Origin: Lethocerus indicus
Lineage: Eukaryota; Arthropoda; Insecta; Hemiptera; Belostomatidae
Direction of reading: 5' to 3'
DNA: 64,000 nucleotides
NCBI GenBank assembly: GCA_019843655.1
Contig: JACDQD010000004.1
Span: 33,882,900 to 33,946,899 of the forward strand
The translations under genes were made by a program, and so were the position numbers. The notes beneath the pieces are model-generated. The model was given only the letters and a program-made list of their open reading frames with translations. It did no database searches and was not told where the DNA came from. Shown in pieces: positions 1 to 10,218 of this stretch (position 1 is the first letter of the stretch; each line of letters opens with the position of its first letter).

Positions 1-535
1 AGTAATCGCTGAATTCACCGACAAGTGGCGTTGTACATATTTTTTAAGTAAGAGTCTTTGACAGATTTGCACAGATAAGATTCTTCGATCGTTATTATTT
101 TGGTACTTTCTGAAACATTCGGTATCAAAAATTATGTTGACCGGTCGAATTGTGTGTCTGTGTGTGTATAAAAGCTAAAAGACGGTGAACCGAAGTGGCG
201 TTTCCGTCGCATTTCGCTTTTTATTTTCGCAAACTGGCTCATAAAAGTTGTATCGTATGGTTTGCGAAATTCGGTCGGGGATTTTCCATTAAAAGGCGAG
301 GCGCTCCTCGGACGTCCTCGGTGGAGGTCGGCGTTGACGAATAAAGGCCGTTATAGGCCATAGTTCGCGACACTGGGACATTGCGGAGAAGCCGAATGTA
401 TCTTCAAACGCGCATTCGAAACCGTCTCTACGGGGCTTATCTGTGCAAAGATGTCGACACGTAGTTAAAAATATGTACAACGCCACTTGTCGGTGAATTC
501 CGCAATTACTTAGTCGTCGACCCAATATTAAATCG
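1..535. mobile_element. Mariner-type MITE, copy 1 (left tip cut by window edge)
   Basis: The two ends are long inverted repeats: the left begins with a degenerate AGTAATCGCTGAATTCACC and the right ends CGGTGAATTCCGCAATTACTTAG followed by TCGTCGACC. AAGTAATTGCGG is the core typical of mariner terminal repeats (known for the family, e.g. Hsmar1). Both arms also share the sub-terminal block around TTTGCACAGATAAG. There is no transposase inside, so it is non-autonomous. The same family recurs near 9.4, 20.2, 28.4, 37.3, 47.6 and 48.5 kb. Confidence 0.75.
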
Positions 536-706
536 TTATTTTAGTCGAGTAACATTGCGGATATCAGTTCGAAACTGATGAAAGTAATTTTTTACTGTGT
601 CGTCCGATTTGTTTTTGTTATTCCGACTATTGAGAATATTGAGTAGGCGACAACGTGGACGAGGAAGGTATAAAGAAATCGAGTTATAAATGTTTCCGTC
701 TTACAG

Positions 707-861
707 GTTCGTGACATCAACAAGAATGAAATACCGTTTCAAATAAGCCCGATGTGCAGCGTCACGGATTCGCAGACGAAGTGCTACCAACTGACGTTTG
801 TTGTCGACGTTCTACCGCTTTCGCTCGTCACTTATTCCATACATACGGCGGAGGGTTCGAG
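707..861 (+). CDS. MAN2A: Alpha-mannosidase II, C-terminal region, exon A
   Basis: First recognisable exon of a Golgi alpha-mannosidase II (glycoside hydrolase family 38), the enzyme that removes two mannoses from GlcNAcMan5GlcNAc2 during N-glycan maturation in the Golgi lumen. The exon follows a TTACAG acceptor and ends at a GTATG donor; it encodes 51 open codons ending ...LVTYSIHTAEGS. The stretch QLTFVVDVLPLSLVTYSI corresponds to the family's segment of the type YEISFRAHIPPLGLKVYKI, in the beta-sandwich region after the catalytic barrel. The catalytic domain, membrane anchor and start lie left of the window. Phase 2 at the donor joins cleanly to the next exon (AG+C = Ser). Assignment rests on the chain of exons that follows. 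Confidence 0.75.
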
Positions 862-2104
862 GTATGTTTTTTTGTTTTTTCAATTTTCAGTACATAAATA
901 AAATATTTACAGTCGGGAATGGCTAGAGAGGACGCCACCAAAAACTATATTGCGAAGGTGTCACACGAAACGGAAACAAACTCTATAGACCGACGGTTCT
1001 AGTTTAACAATGTGTGCAACGCGATTGCGAATACATCGCAAACCGAACCGTAAATACAGAGCGCCATAAAATATAATACCGAGTCGAATTCGCCGACCGC
1101 ATTATCCGACCGTAGGCGAAACAAAACCTAGGGGGTGTCCGATGGGCTCAGGGCGTTGGGGAGGATGAGCTCTTCTCTATTTTATGTTAACCGTTTGCCC
1201 TCGACAGGCGCTTTTCTGTCGGGTTGAACCGGCACAACTTCGTACCGTAACCGTTACATCGTACGCGATCGCCGTATATAGAACCGGATGATAACGTCTT
1301 CCTTCTACTTTCCCGTGCGGCGTTATCGTCAGTTTTCCTTCACTATCTCAATAACTAATTCCTCGGTGAAAAATAATTTGTGAAAAATCTATCGGTTCTT
1401 CTATGCCATACTTGTCTTTCACGGATATAAGCGGTATTCTTCGGGGATTTCTTGGATTCCGTGGACACTGTCCATTCCGAAGGTTCGGTCTCTTCTGTAC
1501 AGTCAGTTTCGGCTTCCGGATTCACTATCGATTATTCGGATTTTTCCTCTTCTCACTCCTCTAACGTCATCGTCATCTTCATCACTTACGGGCGAGCCGT
1601 CTCTACGTAGCGATGTAATTTCGTTCGTTACCGCCGAAAAATCGAACCCGTCTTCGCTAGAAGTAATTTCTTCGTCGTATTCCGTACTTATCGGGGGCTC
1701 TCGGTAACTTTGAAAGAAATGATGCGATCGACGAGAAGGTCGAGTTCGAACCGATGTCGAAGCCGGAGTTCCGACCGCGCGCAGCGCTAGTATTTTTGAG
1801 ATAAGACACTTTATCGCATAAGCGGTCCTTTATTTCGGATAACGCACCTATAGCTGTTTGGAGACCGCGTAATGATCTACAAAAGGCCGATTAGACCTTC
1901 GGCGATATTCCTCTTAGGTCGAACACATGATCGAATGGGTGCCTCTCTCGGGCACCGCTCCAGTTATCGCATCCGTCCAGCGGTGCCGAGAGAAGCGCCG
2001 TTCGGCAAAGCGGTTAATAGTATATAATATAAATACCGTATAAACGTCGTGTTATCGTCGCGCATTCGATAATAAATTTTCTTTTTTTTTTCTGTTTTCC
2101 CTAG
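862..2104. other. Mannosidase intron with piggyBac-type insertion
   Basis: Intron between the first two mannosidase exons. 862-1186 contains no feature I recognise; 1187-2017 is a TTAA-flanked piggyBac-type element; 2018-2104 is an AT-rich tail ending in a polypyrimidine tract and CTAG acceptor. Confidence 0.6.
1187..2017. mobile_element. Non-autonomous piggyBac-type element, copy 1, with decayed N-terminal transposase coding (- strand)
   Basis: The element is bounded by TTAA on both sides (1187-1190 and 2014-2017), the target site used by piggyBac. The ends are imperfect inverted repeats: TTAACCGTTTGCC on the left, and on the right the reverse complement TTAACCGCTTTGCC. Read on the minus strand the interior encodes an acidic stretch (EYDEEITSSEDGFDFSAV, then Asp/Glu-rich) followed in broken frames by KLFFTEELVIEIVKEN, which fits the piggyBac/PGBD block of the type DFFxLFFTDELLELIVxETN. 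The catalytic Asp residues and C-terminus are absent. A second copy lies at about 6.67-7.49 kb and a fragment at 31.9-32.4 kb. Confidence 0.75.
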
Positions 2105-2313
2105 CGATTCGAGGGCGAAATTGACCCTGTTCAAATCGTACCTGGGCAGCATGAAGTTCGAAGATTGGCCCGACAAGCGGATCGAATCTGAGAAAGAATT
2201 TTCGATACAGAGCGACAGGCTGTCGGCGGCTTTCAGCAAGCGGGCTGTTGAAAGCGGTGGCGCTGAAGAAGAGCGGCGGCAGCATCACTGTGCCGATACA
2301 CCTCAACCGTCAA
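2105..2313 (+). CDS. MAN2A: Alpha-mannosidase II exon B, with internal frameshift
   Basis: Starts after a CTAG acceptor and ends before GTAGG. The first part reads DSRAKLTLFKSYLGSMKF...SEKEFSIQSDRLSAAFS; after about 2236 homology moves to another frame, reading QQAGLLKAVALKKSGG then SITVPIHLNRQ. Together these match the mannosidase II pattern NSFVLLRFDQTGLMKQ...EVNVQF. One base is missing or added near 2236, so the exon as given is not openly translatable. Whether this is a sequencing indel or a real mutation cannot be decided here; other exons of this gene show the same problem. Confidence 0.7.
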
Positions 2314-2493
2314 GTAGGCCTCGTGTTTTATTTTTGTTTTTTTTAGACTTACGGAAAACATTTTGCGTTGTTAAATATGTCAGCGGTGAAGAATGAAGAG
2401 ATAGGTATGCGGCGACGGAAAAGAAGAATAGATCTTCTTATATTCCCAATCTTTCGCTCTCTATTGTCTATATTTTCCCGCCTTTTTTTCTAG

Positions 2494-2654
2494 GTACGGC
2501 GCGCAGACATGGCGCGCCTATCTCTTCTTGCCGGGCGGCGCGAAACTATCGCGCCGGCCAACCCGACCGTCGTCATAGTCGAGCGATATCGGTGTCGCGT
2601 CGTTGTCCAGATGCGAACATCGTCCACTTTCGGTCGTCATCTACCACTCGCCGG
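2494..2654 (+). CDS. MAN2A: Alpha-mannosidase II exon C, frameshifted
   Basis: Acceptor TTTTTTTCTAG, donor GTATTT. Frame 1 gives YGAQTWRAYLFLPGGAK, matching the family motif WYGTxxxxxSGAYLFLPDGxAK. The reading then shifts to PANPTVVIVE and again to GDIGVASLSRCEHRPLSVV and IYHSPG, aligning with VRVTHGRIYSEVTCFF..VTHRVRLYHIQG. At least two indels are needed. The last base (phase 1) joins to GA of the next exon to give Gly, as in the family. Confidence 0.75.
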
Positions 2655-2903
2655 GTATTTATCCAACCTGTCGTTATTCATTTACGCCCCTGCCCCCGCC
2701 GATTTCGTCTACGCTAATAATAATTACACTCAATTCCGGTAAAGTCGTACGATGAATATCGGTCGGGGTTAAGTCATTCGGGATTATTCCGTATTCGATA
2801 AACCGCCCGGCGGGAAATATTAGGTCGAGTCGTAAGTAACTTCCGTTTTTATCGGATTTATTTTGCTAATCATATTAATTTATTATGTATTCACCGCCGT
2901 TGT

Positions 2904-3119
2904 CTATAAACCTTCTCCCATTGTAAAAAGCGGTTGCTCTCGACTCGGAATTGAAGGTTTTCCGTTCGATAAGTTTTGTAGGAACAGAAAACCATCCATC
3001 GGGACAAGATCCGTGGATTGGGGTGGATTTCGTATAACGGACCAACCGAGCTGAAGAATATTTTCTCGATTCGCCCTCGGTTTACGCTGTCGACCGAATT
3101 CTCTCCATGTAGCGGTCAA
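2904..3119 (-). pseudogene. Mariner transposase C-terminal remnant
   Basis: Read on the minus strand, residues ENILQLGWSVIRNPPQSTDL and then VPMDGFLFLQNLSNGKPS resemble the mariner segment LGWEVLPHPPYSPDLAPSDYHLF..LQNFLNGKKF, which carries the last catalytic Asp. No N-terminal helix-turn-helix domain or upstream catalytic Asp is visible, and there is no ORF of transposase length. It lies antisense in a mannosidase intron, just left of a tandem repeat. A relic of the kind of autonomous mariner that could have mobilised the MITEs of this window (inference). Confidence 0.7.
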
Positions 3120-3132
3120 CAGTCGATTGTGA

Positions 3133-4130
3133 CATATTCAATTTGCCGATTGACGTGGATTTCGCTCCGATATCGCCTTTAAATGGTCGTCATCGAAGTC
3201 GGAAATCCCTTTCCTCGGTTCGTCATTTAAGGCCGTTTATAAACCAATTTCTAACCGACCGATCGGTTATTAGTTCCCGAAGCGTTACGCGACGAATATG
3301 TACTTTTTGACTCTCCATTTCAGGTGTTGAAAACACATTTTTTAATAACTCATAACAGGTAGATACAAAGGATAGATTCTACTTAGCTGCATATTCAACT
3401 TGCCGATTGACGTGGATTTCGCTCCGATATCGCCTTTAAATGGTCGTCATCGAAGTCGGAAATCCCTTTCCTCGGTTCGTCATTTAAGGCCGTTTTATAA
3501 ACCAATTTCTAACCGACCGATCGGTTATTAGTTCCCGAAGCGTTACGCGACGAATATGTACTTTTTGACTCTCCATTTCAGGTGTTGAAAACACATTTTT
3601 TTAATAACTCATAACAGGTAGATACAAAGGATAGATTCTACTTAGCTGCATATTCAACTTGCCGATTGACGTGGATTTCTCCGATATCGAAATGGTCGTC
3701 ATCGGTCAAATCCTTTCCTCGGTTCGTCATTTAAGTTTATAAACCAATTTCTAACCGACCGATCGGTTATTAGTTCCCAAGCGTCGACGAATATGTACTT
3801 TGACTCTCCATTTCAGGTGTTGAAAACACATTTTTTAATAACTCATAACAGGTAGATACAAAGGATAGATTCTACTTAGCTGCATATTCAACTTGCCGAT
3901 TGAATTGATATCGCCTTTAAATGGTCGTCATCGAGTCGGTTTTCCTCGGTTCGTCATTTAAGGCCGTTTTATAAACCAATTTCTAACCGACCGATCGGTT
4001 ATTAGTTCCCGAAGCGTTACGCGACGAATATGCACTTTTTGACTCTCCATTTCAGGTGTTAAAAACACATTTTTTTTTTAATAACTCATAGCAGGTAGAT
4101 ACAAACGATAGATTCTACTTAGCTGCATCG
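3133..4130. repeat. Tandem repeat, unit about 257 bp, four copies
   Basis: Copies begin at CATATTCAACTTGCCGATTG near 3133, 3390, 3649 and 3883. Copies 1 and 2 are nearly identical; copies 3 and 4 have many short internal deletions (for example GGCCGTTTTATAA becomes GTTTATAA in copy 3). Each unit contains CCGACCGATCGGTTATTAG, with a short palindrome. It lies in the mannosidase intron 2655-4527. Confidence 0.9.
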
Positions 4131-4527
4131 GAAGTTACTTATGACTCGACCTAATATATGATGAAAGAATATAATATTTTTTTATAGTTTTTTTTTTTTT
4201 TTTTTGGTCGTATTCGCCAGAGTTGGTCCTGGGAGAAATAAAGGCACGATAATTACAACCGGAGAGACAGAATTTCGACATTTCGATTGCGTTTTGCCAT
4301 CTAATCGATATCGTTTTTCGTCGAATACGTTTTGTACCAACCACTTTGTACCGTTGAAAATAATGTAAATTTTCGATAATGTCTCATTAGCTTCTCACAA
4401 GAGCTATGACAACGCCATTTGTCAAATATTATATAGATTTAATTTTGTTTCGAATCGGGCACAAAATTTTACAAAATATATATATATCGCCCGACCTATT
4501 TTAATATATTCTCTTTTCGGTTTCCAG

Positions 4528-4664
4528 GAGCGGACAATTACGGAATCGAAATTCAAAACGTCGTAAACATCGCTTCGGTCAAAGAAAATTACGAATTGGC
4601 GATGAGATTTTCGACAGATATTAAAAACGACGATGTATTTTACACCGATCTGAATGGAATTCAG
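4528..4664 (+). CDS. MAN2A: Alpha-mannosidase II exon D
   Basis: The clearest diagnostic exon of this gene and fully open. Acceptor TTTCCAG, donor GTAAAC. It encodes ADNYGIEIQNVVNIASVKEN followed by YELAMRFSTDIKNDDVF and YTDLNGIQ. The family signature at this place is SVEVSNIVDI...IAMKISSDIKS..RFYTDLNGYQ. It starts in phase 1 and ends in phase 0. Confidence 0.88.
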
Positions 4665-5449
4665 GTAAACGGAAATATTTACCGAAAATTAACCGTATCA
4701 GGGAAAAAAGTCAGTCCGTTATTGGGATTTTTTCCGGCCGATCAAAAACCGAAAACTCCGACAACATCAGTCGCCGCTTTTGCTATTCAGAGATTTTTCC
4801 CCGTTCGGTAACTGTTATTATCCACTGCACCGTTACTTAACTGTTACTTAACGGAATGCCGGACGGTTTCTGAAGGAAAAATCTCCTGTATTATATTTTC
4901 GCCGAGAATATTTTATAATGACGAAGAGGATGTGTATATACTGTTAAATATTGTCTAAAAACGGTGAATTGAACTCGACATAATTAATTCGATTTTTTTT
5001 TTTTTAAATGTACGAGAGTATACTGAAAATATTATTTTCGGCGTTGAAATTTGATCGAATTTTTCCGGCTCCAATATTCGATTCCGTAGCGAGATTCAAC
5101 AAGCGGCCTCCGCTGACGAATTATTTTCAGTTTTTTAACGTAACGACGATAACGAAATCGTAAAAACTATTTATAGGATATTTCGCTTACGGTGACGGTG
5201 GCAGTTAGCGGATTATTATGCTCTCGGTAAAAGCGGATATTCGCGGTTTGAGCGACCAGTCGAGTCCTGTTATTCGGCACTAGAGTCTATCGGATTCCGG
5301 TTTATCCGTTATTTTTATATATTTCGAATTCGTATCTATATCCCCGATACGGGGAATAAAAGAAAAATTTGTGAAAATTATATAGCGATATCGACACAGT
5401 AGTAGCGATCAGATTAGAATTTGAAGTTTATAGCGAACATAATGTAAAT

Positions 5450-5760
5450 AATATAGACGCTCTTTGGCCGTGCGATAACGCTGACAATATCGAACCGAGC
5501 TACGAATCCGATTCTAACGATAGCGATATATTTCCCGTTATCTGACGATACATACTGGGAATTGAAAGTGATACAGGAGAAAATGTAGAAGACACAGCGG
5601 ATTCGATATCCTCACGGATTTCAATATTTAGCCTCGAATTGTGCCCGACCACAAATATCCGACTCTATAAAAGAACCGTTGGATTTTTTCGATTATACTT
5701 TACGGATACATCGATCGATTCCACATAATAAAAGAGGACAAATGATAATATGTCCGGTGC
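5450..5760 (+). pseudogene. Possible piggyBac transposase N-terminal debris
   Basis: Two short in-frame fragments separated by stops: an Asp/Glu/Ser-rich piece and KEPLDFFDYTLR. The order acidic tail then PLDFF is that of piggyBac transposases, but the pieces are too short for a firm call. Confidence 0.3.
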
Positions 5761-5784
5761 GAGTTGCCGGTATCTGAATTGAAA

Positions 5785-6035
5785 ACTGTAGGTTTCGTGA
5801 TGTTTCTGTCTCCTCTCTCTCGCTGCGGTTCGGTCTTCGCTGGACCGGTTTCGACCGCCGCTTCGCCCGTCTTCAGTAGCGCTGTGTTACTGTCACTGTT
5901 GCAACAGTGACATCAAAGTGCTACTGAAGATGGCGAACGATCCGCGAAAGAACCGAACCGCAGCGAGAGAGAAGAAAACATCCGAAACCTATCGGTATTC
6001 CGACCGCCCTCGCTGACCACAAAACGGGTATATAT
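5785..6035. repeat. Palindromic foldback MITE (TGTGGTCTGCGAGG family)
   Basis: Two inverted arms: left GGTTTCGTGATGTTTCTGTC...CGTCTTCAGTAGCGCTG, right GTGCTACTGAAGATGGCGAA...GAGAGAAGAAAACATCCG and onward to GACCACAAAACGGG. The arms face each other around CACTGTTGCAACAGTG. No coding capacity. Related copies lie at 15.3, 29.0, 30.2-31.3, 33.9, 34.9, 50.8 and 51.3 kb. Confidence 0.8.
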
Positions 6036-6099
6036 CGAAGTGCGTAAAGGTTTAAAAATTTTTTATACGCGAAATTAAAACATTTCCCCGACGTTTCAG

Positions 6100-6250
6100 A
6101 TGATAAAGCGGAAGCGGTTGGTAACTTCCGATCCAGGGTAATTTCTATCCGATGCGGCGGCGCTTACATCGAAGATTTGAACACCCGGCTGAACATACTC
6201 TCGGCCCAACGCTGGGTGTCGCCTCCCTCCAGGAAGGACAGATCGAGTCG
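6100..6250 (+). CDS. MAN2A: Alpha-mannosidase II exon E, frameshifted
   Basis: Acceptor ACGTTTCAG. Pieces in different frames read LPIQGNFYPM, then DLNTRLNILSAQ, then TLGVASLQEGQIES, matching the family's [42 protein letters not shown]. Three frame changes are needed across about 150 bases. The donor is taken as GTTTATT at 6251; it is weak, and an earlier GT is possible. Confidence 0.75.
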
Positions 6251-6664
6251 GTTTATTCTTTTTATTTATTTTTCTTATTCGATCCTCCCGATCGCATTAT
6301 CCGTTCTCCTGTCGCGCGGCGTAATCGTGCCGAGGAATGGTTTACGGAATACGGAGGCGGATCCGCATTCGTCGTGGTGTCGGATACCCGATATTCTTGC
6401 CAATGCGCCTCCGACTATACAGCTTAACAAAATACCTTCCTGATTAGAAATCGCTAGAGCGATGACCGCGACATCATTGAGTGATAGCGGTCGGCGTGGA
6501 CAGTTTAAGATTTGTCGCACCGTTAAAAAATGTATGTCGTCATTCTTCGTCTTTGGTATCGTTGGGGAGTACTCAATTACTTTTTTCCCACGTTACAAAT
6601 TAAAACGTTTTCCCGTAAATCTCTATTTGTAAACACGAATAACGGTCTCAGTTCCGGGAAAGAA

Positions 6665-7490
6665 TTAACCGTTTGCCGTCGACAGGCGTTTTTCTGTCGG
6701 GTCGAACCGGCACAACTCGTACCGTAACCGTTACATCGTACCGCGATCGCCGTATATAGAACCGGATGATAAGGGTCTTCCCTTCTACTTTCCCCGTCGC
6801 GTTATCGTCAGTTTGCCCTTCACTATCTCGATAACTAATTCCTCGGTGAAAATAATTTGTGAAAAATCTATCGGTTCTTGTGTGGAAATACGTGCGATCC
6901 TACTCGTCTTTCACGGATATAAACGGTATTCTTCGATTTCTTCGATTCGCGCACACTGTCCATTCCGAAGGTTCGGTCTCTTCTGTACAGAGTCGCTTCG
7001 GCTTCCGGATTCACTATCGATTATTCGGATTTTTCCTCTTCTCACTCCTCTAACGTCATCTTCATCACTTACGGGCGAGCGTCTCTACGTAGCGATGTAA
7101 TTCGTTCGTTACGCCGAAAATCGAACTTCGTCTCCGCTAGAAGTAATTTCTTCGTCGTATTCCGTACTTATCGGGGGCTCTCGGTAACTTTGAAAGAAAT
7201 GATGCGATCGACAAGAAGGTCGAGTTCGAACCGATGTCGAAGCCGGAGTTCTCCGTAGTATTTTTGAGATAAGACATTTTATCGGATAAGCGCGGTGCTG
7301 AGACGTCCTTTATTTCGGATAACGCACCCTTATAGCTGTTTGGAGACCGCACGTAATACGATCTACAAAAGGGCGAATAGACGTTTCGAGCGATATTCCT
7401 TAGGTCGAACGCATCGATTCGAATGGTGCCTCTCTCGGCCACCGCTCCAGTTATCGCACCACGTCCAGTGGTGCCCGAGAGAGGCGCCGC
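6665..7490. mobile_element. Non-autonomous piggyBac-type element, copy 2
   Basis: Begins TTAACCGTTTGCCGTCGACAGG and is collinear with copy 1 over about 800 bp. The right end has lost its TTAA. Near its right end is a strong inverted repeat: GGTGCCTCTCTCGG and CCGAGAGAGGCGCC flank a loop of about 30 bases (7425-7483). As in copy 1, minus-strand reading gives decayed piggyBac N-terminal sequence. Confidence 0.72.
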
Positions 7491-7590
7491 TCGACCGGAC
7501 GGCGGACGGGATGCAACTTGTGGCGTTTGTACAATGCGATATCTACAACGGTATTTTCGAAATCGTAATCGATAATCGGTCGGTTCGCAG

Positions 7591-7712
7591 GTGATGCAGG
7601 ACAGGAGGCTGCTTCAGGACGACAACAGGGGCCTCGACCAAGCGTCACCGACAACAAACCGACACTGGCGATATTCAGGCTGATAGTTGAGACGAGGACT
7701 CCCAACTGTCAG
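7591..7712 (+). CDS. MAN2A: Alpha-mannosidase II exon F, one frameshift
   Basis: Acceptor GGTTCGCAG, donor GTGGGT. It reads VMQDRRLLQDDNRGLDQ, and after one indel VTDNKPTLAIFRLIVETRT followed by PNCQ. The family counterpart is VIMDRRLMQDDNRGLEQGIQDN...NLFRILLE, so the assignment is secure. The frame change lies near 7642 in CAAGCGTCACCG. Confidence 0.88.
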
Positions 7713-8623
7713 GTGGGTCTTACCTATTCGGTAATAGCGACAACACTAGCAATCTGTCTTTTTTATTCAGTTCGGCGACTAAGCGACGAGCCGCAAATGT
7801 TTCCGTTACGTTACTTATTGTGTAACAGAGCCTCTCCTCGCATTGCGAAACAACTGAATCATTCCTAGCGTGTAGAAATAATCAGTCGTTATAGCCAGTG
7901 CCGGTCGATATGTGCCGATCTTATAAAAAGTGTTTTATTACTCTACATTTTAGAATTTCAAACTTTGCGCTTTAAATTCGGAAGGTAACAGTTTTTCTGA
8001 GTATCGTCTATATTTTCAATCTATCCGTTACCGATAATCGATAACAGAAATCGATTTTACGAATTAGCCCCCCTAGAAAAGCGGCGAAATGACTCGTAGA
8101 TGTAATGAAAACGAAACTCAAAGTGAATCGGTATACGATGATTTATCCGATGAACCGGACGACACTTGCGACGAAAATGAATTCGGCGATATTCTCGAAT
8201 TAAGCGATTAGACGAAGAAAAAAATGCGAGTAAAAAAATATAACATTTCGAGCGAATGTGAAGATTGAGGCGGAGAAGTCCGATGAGTCTATAAATCGAA
8301 GAATGGACAAATGCGGATACGTTTCGAATCTGGAACATTTGAAAGAATTTGCAGTACAACATCGTTGCAAAGAGATTGCGGCGAAAGAAGAGCCGTCGAT
8401 TGTATATTTGGCGATAAATTTTTCCGAAGAAAAACGAATCGCTATTACTTACAAAATGTACATAAATATAAGGCTAAAAAAAATTAAATCTTATATAATA
8501 AACAGTATATAAACTATATGTATATATAGTATTATTTAAAATACTAAATGCAAATTAGTAATCCGTATCCGCTTCCTGTTACGTGCCTGTTAATATAGTG
8601 ATAATTCGATTATTATAATACAG
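7713..8623. other. Mannosidase intron: no gene recognised
   Basis: AT-rich intron. At 8100-8210 the plus strand reads an acidic peptide (SVYDDLSDEPDDTCDENEFG) ending in a stop; this composition is like the N-terminus of the piggyBac relics nearby, but nothing else supports it. Confidence 0.4.
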
Positions 8624-8879
8624 GAGAGGCGGACAGTGCGTGGGGCTATTTGAGCGAGAGGAGCGATATGGCGCTGCACAGCCTGCTCTATCCGGTCGAG
8701 AGGCTGGTGTGGCGGCGGCGAGGCGCCGCCGCCCGGCCTGTACCACGGCAGTCGCGCCCGATCTCGACCAGGCTCCACCTGCGTCACTATCCACCGTTCG
8801 ACAACATGGATTCGGGGATGATCAAATGCGGTCGGATTTCGACCGGTGCTTTCACCCGTTCGCCAACTACAGCGGATCG
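8624..8879 (+). CDS. MAN2A: Alpha-mannosidase II exon G, degraded frame
   Basis: Acceptor AATACAG, donor GTGAGT. Fragments SDMALHSLLYPVERLV, then LHL and, in another frame, DDQMRSDFDRCF resemble the family region YPSLLSH...PCDIHLVNLRT....LILHRKGFDCRF. The first 80 bases stay open in one frame, then several indels follow. The GC-rich middle (GTGGCGGCGGCGAGGCGCC) does not align with anything I know. Confidence 0.6.
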
Positions 8880-9422
8880 GTGAGTACAGTTTCTGCCGTT
8901 CGCCAAGTTTCCAATTTCTGTAATCGAAAAGGCGGCGTAATAAGCGGCCGACAACTCGACACTGGGCTGTGTCAAGTTTCAACTATTGCGTTGACAATAA
9001 CGGAATTCTACGGACAAGCGGCGTTGTACATATTTCTTATCACTACGACGACATCGCTATCGGTCATAGCTTCGTGAAGGAGAGCGAAATACAATCGACA
9101 TTTGGAGATGTTCATTAAACGCCCCAATTAAATGAAAAGAGGCTAAGAAATTATACTGCGTGACGTTTTAACGAATTATATAATCAATTCCCATTATCGT
9201 AAAATCGGTGATCGGTTGACGACGATTCGGGATATCGAACATAATCTCGGACGGATTATGTCCGTTAACCGATCACCCGCTCTATATATTCCGTACAGAA
9301 TATATGCGGCACACAAATCGAATTAATTACATCTAATAGTATATCTCTATGTCGTCGTATTTAGTGCGTTAAACCGGTCTTGGAGGAACCATTCTAAGTT
9401 ATGTATGTATATACATATATCG

Positions 9423-9850
9423 GGTTGACGGCTAAGTAATTGCGGATTTCGCCCGACATAAGCGGCGTTGTGTAAAACATATTTTAAGTACTTCTTTGCA
9501 CGGATACGCCGTGAGCGGTTTGAATGCGCGTTTGAAGATACATTCGGCTTCCTGGCAATATCCCAGTGTCGAACTATGGCGATCGAATCGATAATCGCCT
9601 TTATTCGGTCATCGTCGACCCCCAGAACTGGGCGTCGATGGAAGCTCCTCGTCTTTAATGGAAAAATCCCCACCGAATGGAATTTCAAACCAGTACCGAC
9701 ACTGCGCGTCCTTTTAAGGCTTCGTCGCCGTGCGCGTACAAATTTTACGACCCCAGCCAGGCGTCAACAACGTCTGCGAAAATAGAAAAGCGGAGCGGCG
9801 AAAGCGCACTGAAAAATATGTGACGCCGCAATCACTTATTTTGAAAATTC
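9423..9850. mobile_element. Mariner-type MITE, copy 2
   Basis: Left end GGCTAAGTAATTGCGGATTT, then AAGCGGCGTTGTG and the shared interior around TTTGAAGATACATTCGGCTT, in the orientation opposite to copy 1. The right part is divergent (GACGCCGCAATCACTTATT). An isolated end fragment, CGGACAAGCGGCGTTGTACA, also lies at about 9009. Confidence 0.65.
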
Positions 9851-9863
9851 AATTGTAATGTAG

Positions 9864-10065
9864 TGAGTCGGCTGATCGACCAGATTGATGCGTTATATCG
9901 ATCGCGAATGTTGCAGGCGGACGTGATGTCGATCGTGTCGCCCGACGCCACCGAAAAGGTGTACGAGTCGGCGTTGGCGTTCAACGATATCGGGCGAGAT
10001 CGGCCGCGAAAACGCCGCAGCTCTGCGACAACGACATTGTCGCCTACTACATTAAAAACGCGTCT
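9864..10065 (+). CDS. Candidate terminal exon of alpha-mannosidase II
   Basis: An open stretch after a TGTAG acceptor reads RLIDQIDALYRSRMLQ, ADVMSIVSPDATEKVY and ESALAFNDI. The spacing of hydrophobic residues (IDALY...VMSIVSP...KVY) is loosely like the mannosidase II tail LDVVF..TSLTLLYP...DVYLEPMEI, and the position after exon G is right, but residue identity is low. An alternative frame at the end reads CDNDIVAYYIKNASS and a stop. It could instead be an exon of an unrelated gene. Confidence 0.35.
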
Positions 10066-10187
10066 AGTTAAGAAGCGGTCTCTCTCAGTATGTGATACAG
10101 GTCTATTTTTTCTTCGTTTTTTTTTGGGGACGGTGTGTCTTCGTTTCTTCAGGGGTCTCGTGTTCGTTTGTGTCGTTCTGTCTTTCC

Positions 10188-10218
<31 letters not shown>

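Larger units (their letters stand above)
4665..6099. other. Mannosidase intron: no gene; transposon debris
   Basis: A 1.4-kb intron. 4665-5430 shows nothing recognisable. Around 5455-5760 there is a short acidic reading (WPCDNADNIEPSYESDSNDS, stop shortly after) and then EPLDFFDYTLR, which resembles fragments of a piggyBac transposase N-terminal region. 5785-6035 is a palindromic foldback element. Confidence 0.5.

Noticed and set aside
8640..9077. 145-codon plus-strand frame across 8.64-9.08 kb
   Set aside because: It runs through a clear GTGAGT donor at 8880 and into a mariner MITE end; only the exon G part is coding.
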